DNA of 64,000 nucleotides from positions 47,453 to 111,452 of the forward strand of contig JAFPZK010000024.1 in assembly GCA_017417315.1 (NCBI GenBank). The letters run 5' to 3'. A program made the translations under genes and the position numbers. Under the pieces are notes generated by a model that searched no databases, was not told the origin of the DNA, and saw only the letters and a program-made list of their open reading frames with translations. Origin of the DNA: Bacteroidales bacterium (GTDB lineage Bacteria; Bacteroidota; Bacteroidia; Bacteroidales; UBA3824). Positions 1 to 6,648 of this stretch are shown here, one piece after another. Every line of letters starts with the position of its first letter. Within the stretch, counting starts at the first letter, position 1.

Positions 1-465
1 GTTGTAAACAATTTCACCCGCAGTTTCATTTCCGTTCAAAATGTAATGCGGACTTTGATTTTGAATAATATTAACCACCTCAGTATAAAAGTTTCGTTGT
101 GCATTTTTAAAGTTGCGCTGAAACCACCTTGCACTTTGATGCCAATATTTATCTCCCGAATAACGCTCAAATTGAACTGCAATCATATCTTTTAATATTC
201 GTTCAACTTCCATAAGCAATATGGACGTCTGTCGCTGAATCGCCTCGCAAGTTTTTATAAACTGCAAAATATCAGAAACAGAAACATTCGGTACAAAATC
301 AGTATCCAAATTTAACCTTGCAATCTGAGACTTATCTTCCGAATTGGTATTTAAACTGCTGTTAACCACAAAAGGCTCACAATAGTCTGCGAACTTAGCA
401 AAGTTCATATTTTTGAGCCTACTATCTGCTTTACAGATGTTAAAAAACATATTTGTAATCATCAT
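1..465 (-). CDS. Unrecognised protein, 3' end beyond the window
   Basis: An open frame of 155 codons runs without a stop from an ATG-ATG pair at 465 to the left edge, so the protein is incomplete at its C-terminus. It begins MMITNMFFNICKAD. A predicted helix around residues 80-100 (ILLMEVERILKDMI) is followed by an aromatic stretch (YWHQSARWFQRNF). This vaguely recalls Abi-type proteins, but I cannot place it in a family. It is preceded by a full Bacteroidetes promoter (600-630) and a leader of about 130 nt. A hairpin in that leader covers the Shine-Dalgarno-like AAAGGA just before the start. The reading frame is convincing; the function is unknown. Confidence 0.6.
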   Translation of the reverse strand, partial: MMITNMFFNICKADSRLKNMNFAKFADYCEPFVVNSSLNTNSEDKSQIARLNLDTDFVPNVSVSDILQFIKTCEAIQRQTSILLMEVERILKDMIAVQFERYSGDKYWHQSARWFQRNFKNAQRNFYTEVVNIIQNQSPHYILNGNETAGEIVYN

Positions 466-468
466 TAT

Positions 469-496
469 ATCCTTTAAAAGTTTCCTTTTAAAGGAT
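469..496 (-). promoter_or_regulatory. Leader hairpin covering the ribosome-binding site
   Basis: ATCCTTTAAAAG at 469-480 and CTTTTAAAGGAT at 485-496 form a perfect 12-bp inverted repeat. In the minus-strand RNA the loop is GAAA, a GNRA tetraloop. The 3' arm contains AAAGGA, ending 4 nt before the first ATG, so the folded hairpin would hide the ribosome-binding site of the leftmost gene. Structure is seen in the sequence; translational control is inference. Confidence 0.6.
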
Positions 497-599
497 GTTG
501 CCCTTACCAAGACAAGCAAGGCAGGGATTATTAATATTTTTATGGTTATACTTTTTTTGCTATTTTGACCTCTCTCACTTTGTCAAAGAACCTTTTGTG

Positions 600-630
600 C
601 AAAAATATGATTTTATTTTTATTTGCCAAA
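600..630 (-). promoter_or_regulatory. Bacteroidetes-type promoter for the leftmost gene
   Basis: On the minus strand TTTG (630-627) is followed after 19 nt by TATTTTTG (607-600), matching the -33/-7 consensus TTTG and TAnnTTTG. Transcription would start near 594. Confidence 0.6.
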
Positions 631-658
631 ATTTTTGATCAAATTTTTAATATTTTTA

Positions 659-694
659 ACAACGCCGTCTAAAACTCACTTTAAACGGCGTTGT
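659..694 (-). terminator. Stem-loop downstream of araB
   Basis: ACAACGCCGT (659-668) pairs with ACGGCGTTGT (685-694), and TAAA/TTTA inside the loop can extend the stem. It begins 22 nt after the araB stop, where the arabinose operon should end. There is no clear U-tract on either strand, so termination is inferred from the stem and its position. Confidence 0.6.
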
Positions 695-715
695 ATTCAA
701 TTCTCAACTTTCAAT
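695..715. repeat. Decayed heptamer repeats after araB
   Basis: Three abutting 7-mers, ATTCAAT, TCTCAAC and TTTCAAT, resemble degenerate TGTCAAY units like those between the other ara genes. They lie directly against the araB stop. The 7-bp phase is kept but each unit has one or two changes, so the relationship is tentative. Confidence 0.4.
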
Positions 716-716
716 T

Positions 717-2306
717 TTACTTCGCCTCCACTGCCTTCTTCTCTATCTCCAACCCTTTTTTGTAGTTTTCGATGTACTTGTTGAAGCCTTCTACTTCGGC
801 GGGTGTCGGGGCGATTTCGGTGCCGGTATTGCCGGCGAAGACGTTGTTTTCGAGCCAGTCGGGAAGGGTCTGTTTGGCGGGGTTGTTGACTACAAACGAC
901 GCCAAGAGGGCTATGCCCCACGCGCCGCCTTCGCCTGCGGTCTCCATTACAGAGATGGGCGAGTTGAGGGCTGCGGCAAGGAACCTCTGCCCTACTCCTT
1001 TGGTCTTGAACAAGCCGCCGTGGCCAGTGATGCGGTCGATTTTTACCTTCTCTTCCTTGATGAGGATGTCGTTGCCGATTTTCAACACGCCGATTGAGCC
1101 GTAGAGGTGTACGCGCATAAAGTTGGCGAGGTTGAACTTGTCGGTTGCGCTGCGGACAAACATCGGACGGCCTTCCGACAAGCCTGTTACGGGTTCGCCC
1201 GAAATGTAGTTGTACGAGAGCAAGCCGCCGCAGTCGGTGTCGCCGTTGAGGGCGTTGGTGTAGAGTTTGGTGTAGAGTTCGCCCATATCAACTTTCTGAC
1301 CCATAAGTTCTTGGAACTCTTTGAAGATGTTTACCCAAGCGTTGAGGTCGGAGGTGCAGTTGTTGCAGTGAACCATTGCCACGAGTGAGCCGTCGGGGGT
1401 TGTTACCATATCGATAGCCTCGTAGGGTTTTGAAAGTTCCTTTTCGAGTACAATCATCGAGAACGACGATGTGCCTGCCGAAACGTTGCCGGTGCGCTGT
1501 TTAACAGCGTTGGTGGCTGCCATTCCTGTGCCGGCGTCGCCCTCGGGAGGACAGAACGGGATTCCGGCTTGAAGGTTGCCCGATACGTCGAGGAGTTTTG
1601 CACCCTCGGCGGTGAGTCTGCCAGCGTCTTCGCCCGCTACGAGTACTTTTGGGAAGATGTCCAACAGTTTGAATCCGAGGTTGTAAGGCTCGATGAGTTT
1701 GTCGAACTTCTCCACCATCTTGGCATCGTAAGTCTTGGTCTTGGGGTCAACGGGAATCATACCCGAAGCGTCGCCCACGCCGAGAACTTTCTTGCCGGTG
1801 AGTTGCCAGTGGATGTAGCCCGCGAGGGTGGTTTGGAACTTGATGTCCTTGACGTGGCTCTCCTTGTTGAGGATGCACTGATAGAGGTGCGAAATCGACC
1901 AGCGGAGGGGAATGTTATAGACAAAGAGTTCGGAGAGTTCCTTGGCCGCCTGAGCGGTGTTGGTGTTGCGCCAGGTGCGGAAGGGCACGAGGATTTCGGC
2001 CTTGTCGTTGAATGCCATATAGCCGTGCATCATTGCGCTGATGCCAATGGCGGCGAGGTTCTTGATTTCTACGCCGTATTGTTTCTTGACGTCGGCGCGA
2101 AGGTCTTGGTAACAGTCTCGGAGACCTTTCCAGATGATTTCCTGACTGTACGACCAGAGGCCGTCAACGAGTTGGTTTTCCCATTCGAAACTGCCTTGTG
2201 CGATGGGGGTGTTGTCGCCGTCGATGAGGACGGCCTTTATGCGTGTGGAGCCAAACTCTATGCCGAGGATGGCTTTGCCTTGCTGAATTGTATCTTTTGC
2301 GTTCAT
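717..2306 (-). CDS. araB: Ribulokinase (FGGY family)
   Basis: This enzyme phosphorylates L-ribulose to L-ribulose 5-phosphate in the cytoplasm, the second step of L-arabinose breakdown. The 529-residue protein has the FGGY-kinase N-terminal phosphate motif ([15 protein letters not shown], about residues 14-28), a middle [10 protein letters not shown] stretch and the C-terminal ATP-binding region [10 protein letters not shown]. Length fits the Bacteroidetes ribulokinase type. It is the last gene of the minus-strand series araD, S23, araA, araB, and a stem-loop follows. A 172-bp palindromic repeat separates it from araA. The gene is visibly richer in G+C than most neighbours. The specific substrate is inferred from araA and araD next door. 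Confidence 0.93.
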   Translation of the reverse strand: MNAKDTIQQGKAILGIEFGSTRIKAVLIDGDNTPIAQGSFEWENQLVDGLWSYSQEIIWKGLRDCYQDLRADVKKQYGVEIKNLAAIGISAMMHGYMAFNDKAEILVPFRTWRNTNTAQAAKELSELFVYNIPLRWSISHLYQCILNKESHVKDIKFQTTLAGYIHWQLTGKKVLGVGDASGMIPVDPKTKTYDAKMVEKFDKLIEPYNLGFKLLDIFPKVLVAGEDAGRLTAEGAKLLDVSGNLQAGIPFCPPEGDAGTGMAATNAVKQRTGNVSAGTSSFSMIVLEKELSKPYEAIDMVTTPDGSLVAMVHCNNCTSDLNAWVNIFKEFQELMGQKVDMGELYTKLYTNALNGDTDCGGLLSYNYISGEPVTGLSEGRPMFVRSATDKFNLANFMRVHLYGSIGVLKIGNDILIKEEKVKIDRITGHGGLFKTKGVGQRFLAAALNSPISVMETAGEGGAWGIALLASFVVNNPAKQTLPDWLENNVFAGNTGTEIAPTPAEVEGFNKYIENYKKGLEIEKKAVEAK

Positions 2307-2327
2307 TGCTTTATTAAAATTAAAAAG

Positions 2328-2499
2328 GCTCGCCGCCGGGCGTTCCCTTTAAAAAAAGGGAACCGGAAAACTTTTATATTCGGCTCACTGCGTTCGCCGG
2401 ACGTTCTTACCGTAACGGTGCTAACATCCGGCGAGTGAAACGAGCCGAGTATAAAAGTTTTTGGTTCTTTTTTTCAAAAAAGAACGCCCCGCGGCGAGC
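2328..2499. repeat. Nested palindromic element between araA and araB
   Basis: The arms fold back on each other at several levels. GCTCGCCGCCGGGCGTTC (2328-2345) pairs with 2482-2499 with one mismatch. AACTTTTATATTCGGCTC (2369-2386) pairs with 2442-2460. CGCCGGACGTT (2395-2405) pairs with 2423-2433. The apex is ACCGT-A-ACGGT. Two side hairpins, GTTCCCTTT/AAAGGGAAC (2342-2363) and GTTCTTTTTT/AAAAAAGAAC (2464-2485), branch from the trunk. It looks like a MITE or large REP-type unit. No open reading frame inside appears real. Confidence 0.75.
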
Positions 2500-2510
2500 G
2501 GTAAAATTTA

Positions 2511-4046
2511 CTACTTCAACGCCTTGTTAAGCATAAAGTACACCTCGTTGTTGCGGAGGGTTTGCTTGAAGTCGCTGATGTTGGTGTTCTTGTTGATGCG
2601 GACGTACTCGATGCCGAGGATTTCGGCGAAGTCTTCCCAATACTCTTCGTTGATGTCGTATGAGAATGCGCTGTGGTGTGTGCCGCCGGCAAGTATCCAC
2701 GCTCCTGCGCCAACTTCGAAGTTGGGCTGAGGTATCCAGAGGGCAGATGCCACGGGAAGTTTGGGCAGAGGCTTGGGCTCGATGCACTCTACTTCCTGAC
2801 TGATGAGGCGGAAACGGTTGCCAAGGTCAACAACGGTTGCCTTGATGCCGTAGCCGGTCTTGGATGTGAACACGAGGCGTGCGGTCTGCTGTTTGCGGAT
2901 GCCGATGCCGAGGAAGTGAACCTCCAATTTGGGTTTGTCGGATGCGATGAGCGGGCAAACCTCCAACATATGGCTCTGCAAGCACGATGAGCGGTCGCCG
3001 GCAAAGTTGAGGGTGTAGTCTTCCAAGAACGAGCAACCTGTGGGCAAGCCCTGCTGAATAACCCAGAGTGTGCGGTAGAGACAAGCGGTCTTCCAGTCGC
3101 CCTCTGCACCGAAGCCGATGCCTTCCTGCATCAAACGCTGTGATGCGAGACCGGGGATTTGGTCGAAACCGCAGAAATTCGGGTCGTTGATGTCGGCGTC
3201 GCCAAGGTCGTCGAAGTTGGTGGTGAATGCTGTTGCGCCTTCGTCCTTCAAAACGCGGCGGAGTGCGATTTCGGCTTTTGCGGAGTTCTTAACCTTCTCC
3301 CAGTAAACCTTTTCGCCCGACTCGTCGATTTTGATGGTGTAGAGCCTCTTGTACTCCTCTACAAGTTCGTCGGCTTCCTTGTCGGTTACCTTCTTGTAGT
3401 ATTCCATCAACGATGAAACGGGGTAATAGTCAACGTGATAGCCGAGACGCTGCTCAAATTCTACGCGGTCGCCGTCGGTAACTGCCACGTTGTTCATATT
3501 CATACCGAACATCAGGCAGCGTACATTGTGAGCGTCAGCAACACCGGCTGCAACACGTGCCCATACAGCGATTTTCTTCTGAACGTCCTCGTTTTTCCAG
3601 TAGCCGCAAACCACCTTGCGGGCCACGCGCATACGGGTGCAGATGTGTCCGAACTCTATGTCGCCGTGAGCCGATTGGTTGAGGTTCATAAAGTCCATAT
3701 CCATTGTGTCCCAAGGAATTTCGGCGTTGTACTGAGTGTGGAAGTGGAGCAACGGTTTTTCCAACTGCTGCAATCCCTTGATCCACATCTTAGCGGGCGA
3801 GAATGTGTGCATCCAAGTGATGATGCCGATACATTTCTCGTCGTTGTTGGCGGCCTTCATCACGGCTTCAACTTCCTTGCTGCTGTTTGCCGTACCCTTG
3901 TAAACCACCTTCACGGGAATGTTTCCGCTGTTGTTGAGTCCGTCAACCATCTCTTTTGAGTGTCCGTCAACGATTTTCACGGTTTCGCCGCCGTAAAGCA
4001 ACTGGGCACCGGTAACCCACCAAATTTCGTTATTTTCAAATGCCAT
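2511..4046 (-). CDS. araA: L-arabinose isomerase
   Basis: Converts L-arabinose to L-ribulose, the entry step of the pathway; it is a cytoplasmic, Mn-dependent enzyme in this family. The protein starts MAFENNEIWWVTGAQLLYGG, and GIITWMHTFSPAKMWI (about residues 80-95) is the conserved stretch near the substrate pocket. At 511 residues it has the usual length near 500. An upstream in-frame extension (to 4094) would translate the heptamer repeat array, so I chose the ATG at 4046. The S23 gene lies upstream and araB downstream, all on the minus strand. Visibly G+C-rich like araB. Confidence 0.96.
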   Translation of the reverse strand: MAFENNEIWWVTGAQLLYGGETVKIVDGHSKEMVDGLNNSGNIPVKVVYKGTANSSKEVEAVMKAANNDEKCIGIITWMHTFSPAKMWIKGLQQLEKPLLHFHTQYNAEIPWDTMDMDFMNLNQSAHGDIEFGHICTRMRVARKVVCGYWKNEDVQKKIAVWARVAAGVADAHNVRCLMFGMNMNNVAVTDGDRVEFEQRLGYHVDYYPVSSLMEYYKKVTDKEADELVEEYKRLYTIKIDESGEKVYWEKVKNSAKAEIALRRVLKDEGATAFTTNFDDLGDADINDPNFCGFDQIPGLASQRLMQEGIGFGAEGDWKTACLYRTLWVIQQGLPTGCSFLEDYTLNFAGDRSSCLQSHMLEVCPLIASDKPKLEVHFLGIGIRKQQTARLVFTSKTGYGIKATVVDLGNRFRLISQEVECIEPKPLPKLPVASALWIPQPNFEVGAGAWILAGGTHHSAFSYDINEEYWEDFAEILGIEYVRINKNTNISDFKQTLRNNEVYFMLNKALK

Positions 4047-4056
4047 TTTTTTAATA

Positions 4057-4084
4057 ATTGACAATTGACAATTGACAATTGACA
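4057..4084. repeat. Heptamer array, arm A of the S23 element
   Basis: Four exact tandem copies of ATTGACA sit 11 nt outside the araA start. The opposite-orientation heptamers TGTCAAT lie on the other side of the S23 gene (4527-4592), so the two arrays form inverted arms around it. Confidence 0.85.
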
Positions 4085-4145
4085 ATGAAGCCAATTAATC
4101 AATTATCAATTGTATGGTTAATATTTTATTTATTTATCTTAATAA

Positions 4146-4508
4146 TCAATTGGTTATGTTTTTCTTTTTCATCCTTTTTATTATCGAAATAAGAATTTTA
4201 TTTATTTCGCTACAATCAGCCATTATACTTTTATAATGTTCTTCTTCGATATATTCTGACTGAAAAAGTAATTCTATCCAATATTCAGTTTCGTTTGCTT
4301 CTTTTAGGGCAATATTTAATTTATAAATAAAGTCTGCGGGACTTTGTGCTTGTTCAGCCTCCCTGACATTTGCGCCAACACTTGTGCCTGACCTTAGAAC
4401 TTGTTTGCTTAAAACATATTCTGATTTCTTTTCCGTCAGGAATTTGTACATTTTTACAATTCTGAGCGCAAATTCAAAACTCTTTTCTTTAATCGTGTTA
4501 TTGCCCAT
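4146..4508 (-). CDS. S23-type four-helix-bundle protein
   Basis: A 120-residue, all-helical protein of the 23S rRNA intervening-sequence family (four helix bundle, TIGR02436/PF05635). The signature SGTSVGANVREAEQAQSP is at residues 41-58. Relatives are encoded inside intervening sequences of 23S rRNA, stand alone, or serve as the Avd subunit in diversity-generating retroelements. I see no reverse transcriptase here. It sits between araD and araA, where no pathway reason exists for it. Heptamer arrays in opposite orientation flank it closely, which suggests it entered as a unit. The molecular function of stand-alone members is not established. Confidence 0.85.
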   Translation of the reverse strand: MGNNTIKEKSFEFALRIVKMYKFLTEKKSEYVLSKQVLRSGTSVGANVREAEQAQSPADFIYKLNIALKEANETEYWIELLFQSEYIEEEHYKSIMADCSEINKILISIIKRMKKKNITN

Positions 4509-4526
4509 AGTTCAGTATGTTATAAT

Positions 4527-4592
4527 TGTCAACTGTCAATTGTCAATTGATTGCCACTTAGCATTGTCAATTGTCAACTGTCAATTGTCAAT
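4527..4592. repeat. Heptamer array, arm B of the S23 element
   Basis: Three TGTCAAY units (4527-4547), a 17-nt spacer, then four more (4565-4592), ending 3 nt from the araD stop. They are the reverse complement of the ATTGACA units at 4057-4084. TGTCAAC and TGTCAAT variants are mixed. Confidence 0.85.
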
Positions 4593-4595
4593 TGC

Positions 4596-5297
4596 CTAAT
4601 GTTTTTGTCCTTTCTGTCCGTAGTACGCATTAGGTCCGTGCTTGCGCATGTAGTGCTTCTCAATCAACAAGGGATTCATTGTTGTGTTGGGATTGACTGA
4701 ATACGATACGAATGCCATTTTTGCAACGTACTCCATCACAGTGGCGTTGTAGACAGCGTTGGCGGGTGATGTACCCCACGAGAAAGGTCCGTGGTTCTTC
4801 ACCAATACACCCGGAGTGTGGTCGGGGTTGTAGCCGTTGAAACGCTCCACGATGACGTTGCCGGTTTCGAGTTCGTAGTCGCCCTTCACTTCCTTCTCGG
4901 TCATATCGCGGGTGCAAGGAATCTCCTTGTAGAAATAGTCGGCGTGAGTGGTGCCGATGTTAGGAATGTCCTTGCCAGCCTGAGCCCAAGCCGTAGCATA
5001 CTGAGAATGAGTGTGAACCACTCCGCCGATGTTTTTGAAAGCGCGGTAGAGTACGAGGTGGGTCGGGGTGTCTGACGACGGATTGAGGTCGCCTTCTACG
5101 GTTTTGCCCGTGTTGAGGTCAACAACCACCATGTCAGAGGCTTTCATAACGTCGTAGTCAACGCCCGAAGGTTTTATTACTACGAGACCTTTTTCGCGGT
5201 CGATACCGCTGACGTTGCCCCATGTAAAAAGCACCAAACCGTTTTTAACCAAATCTAAGTTGGCTTTAAAAACTTTTTCTTTTAATTCTTCCAACAT
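4596..5297 (-). CDS. araD: L-ribulose-5-phosphate 4-epimerase
   Basis: Converts L-ribulose 5-phosphate to D-xylulose 5-phosphate, linking arabinose to the pentose phosphate pathway. It is a 233-residue class II aldolase-fold enzyme. The conserved features are the N-terminal WGNVSG, the phosphate-binding SSDTPTH, the zinc-ligand motif [14 protein letters not shown] (about residues 94-107), GTTHADYF and the C-terminal KNHGPFSWG. The family is usually about 230 residues. It is the first gene after the foreign block and has its own promoter (5333-5340), so araD-S23-araA-araB can be transcribed apart from the upstream ara genes. Confidence 0.96.
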   Translation of the reverse strand: MLEELKEKVFKANLDLVKNGLVLFTWGNVSGIDREKGLVVIKPSGVDYDVMKASDMVVVDLNTGKTVEGDLNPSSDTPTHLVLYRAFKNIGGVVHTHSQYATAWAQAGKDIPNIGTTHADYFYKEIPCTRDMTEKEVKGDYELETGNVIVERFNGYNPDHTPGVLVKNHGPFSWGTSPANAVYNATVMEYVAKMAFVSYSVNPNTTMNPLLIEKHYMRKHGPNAYYGQKGQKH

Positions 5298-5332
5298 ATC
5301 TTGTATTGTTTTTTATGAAAAATTGTCTGGTG

Positions 5333-5358
5333 CAAAGATAGTGTTTTTTTTACAATCA
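5333..5358 (-). promoter_or_regulatory. araD promoter with a possible AraR operator
   Basis: The minus strand carries TATCTTTG (5340-5333), an exact -7 element, 36 nt before the araD start. Directly upstream (5340-5358, plus strand) lies AGTGT-T7-TACAATCA. Its halves recur upstream of the mutarotase gene at 22592-22609. A regulator bound there would cover the gap between the -33 and -7 elements. The promoter is well supported; the operator is a guess from two sites. Confidence 0.5.
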
Positions 5359-5420
5359 AAAAATAAAAAACAAAAATTTTTTAACGGTGAGTTAATATTT
5401 TTTTAAAGGTGTAGAATGTT

Positions 5421-6416
5421 TTACATTTTTATTTCCAACACCTTTTTCACCTCGTCAAGCGGAATGTCGAGTTGAACAGCGATTTGGTCGGGGCTTGCAC
5501 CAAAAGTTGACAACATTTTGATTGATGCCGCTAACGCCTTGTCTTTTTCTTCCAATGTTTTATGGCTTTTTTCCAATTCCTTGTCTTTTTCTTCCAATTT
5601 CTTGTCTTTTTGCCTTAATTCTTCGGTGAACTTTGCAAGTTCGGTTTTAGCAGCAAGATGTTCGAGATGTTCCTGATATTCTTCGTTTTCAATCATCATC
5701 AGTTCGGTGGTGTGGCTGTCGGTGAAAACCATCGAAAGTCTGTTGACCACTCTCTGCATATCGCTGTCACCTTCGATTAAGTCGTTAGAAACCTGCATCT
5801 TGAAACCTGACTTTTGAACCGAGAATTTTTGATTGAACACCTGCAAAATCTTTTCGGCGCGGTTGCGGATTTTGCCCGACAACAGCGGCACTTGAACGAT
5901 AATACAATTGTGCGAAAGGCTTTCGGCGAACTTGTCGGGAACGCCGGTTGTAAGTTCGTTGCCGTCGTAATCCATATACTTACGGTTGAGGTATGTAACT
6001 GGTTCGGTGAGGTTGCCGACACGGTGGTTGAGGATATACACGGCGACGATTGGCAGACCGTATGCGCGGTTGTCCACAGGGTCGCGGAATATGTTTTCGG
6101 GTGCGATATAGTTGTGTCCGAGGTAACGACGAAAACGCGGCACTTCATAATTGACCCACGCCTTTTGAAGTTCAATAATTATCAGTCTGTCAACTTCTTT
6201 GCCGTCCTTATCCTTGTCGAGAATATGCGCTCCGAAGTCAATTTTCATCACCGAAAGTTCGCCTTCCTCACCCTTCTGCATAAACTCGTTTTTACGCGTT
6301 TCAAGTTTAGTGACGGTGGTCTTCAACAAAGCCGACAGCAATATTCTTGCTGCCACTTCGTCCTGCAAAAAGAACTTAAACACCGAGTCGAATATGGGGT
6401 TGCCGATTGTTATCAT
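5421..6416 (-). CDS. Rpn-family PD-(D/E)XK nuclease (putative transposase)
   Basis: A 331-residue protein of the Rpn/PD-(D/E)XK recombination-promoting nuclease family. The N-terminus (ITIGNPIFDSVFKFFLQDE) and the nuclease core with IDFGAHI and DRLIIIELQ (about residues 70-95) fit the family, as does the C-terminal helix-turn-helix-like tail DQIAVQLDIPLDEVKKVLEI. A charged coiled coil with KDKxLEEK repeats lies at about 240-300. The ATG at 6416 was chosen because the longer frame runs through the promoter at 6444. Members are often repeated in Bacteroidetes genomes and behave like mobile genes. It is the first gene of the block inserted between araR and araD. Confidence 0.85.
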   Translation of the reverse strand: MITIGNPIFDSVFKFFLQDEVAARILLSALLKTTVTKLETRKNEFMQKGEEGELSVMKIDFGAHILDKDKDGKEVDRLIIIELQKAWVNYEVPRFRRYLGHNYIAPENIFRDPVDNRAYGLPIVAVYILNHRVGNLTEPVTYLNRKYMDYDGNELTTGVPDKFAESLSHNCIIVQVPLLSGKIRNRAEKILQVFNQKFSVQKSGFKMQVSNDLIEGDSDMQRVVNRLSMVFTDSHTTELMMIENEEYQEHLEHLAAKTELAKFTEELRQKDKKLEEKDKELEKSHKTLEEKDKALAASIKMLSTFGASPDQIAVQLDIPLDEVKKVLEIKM

Positions 6417-6443
6417 AGCCAATGCACGTTTTAGTTGATGTCG

Positions 6444-6474
6444 CAAAGTTAAAAAAAGAGATTGGAATGGCAAA
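6444..6474 (-). promoter_or_regulatory. Promoter of the Rpn-family gene
   Basis: Minus-strand TTTG (6474-6471), 19 nt, then TAACTTTG (6451-6444): both elements match consensus. The start codon follows 28 nt downstream. Confidence 0.6.
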
Positions 6475-6648
6475 ATGATTTTTTGTCCGTTTGCGGCACG
6501 ATGATTTCATGTACCCCGCACCTCCTGCGCAACGCTTGTATGTACTTAGGTTTGGAAATGCCGTTCTCCAAACGGCAGAATAGTAAAAAAATAATAAACG
6601 ACCCGCCTAAATCCAAAAACATATTCGCAATTGTAATTATTATGCTTT

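Noticed and set aside
1569..2438. Long plus-strand open frame opposite araB
   Set aside because: Shadow of the G+C-rich araB codons; it runs through the palindromic repeat and has no recognisable domain.
4146..4508. S23 protein as Avd of a diversity-generating retroelement
   Set aside because: No reverse transcriptase, template repeat or variable-repeat target was seen nearby.
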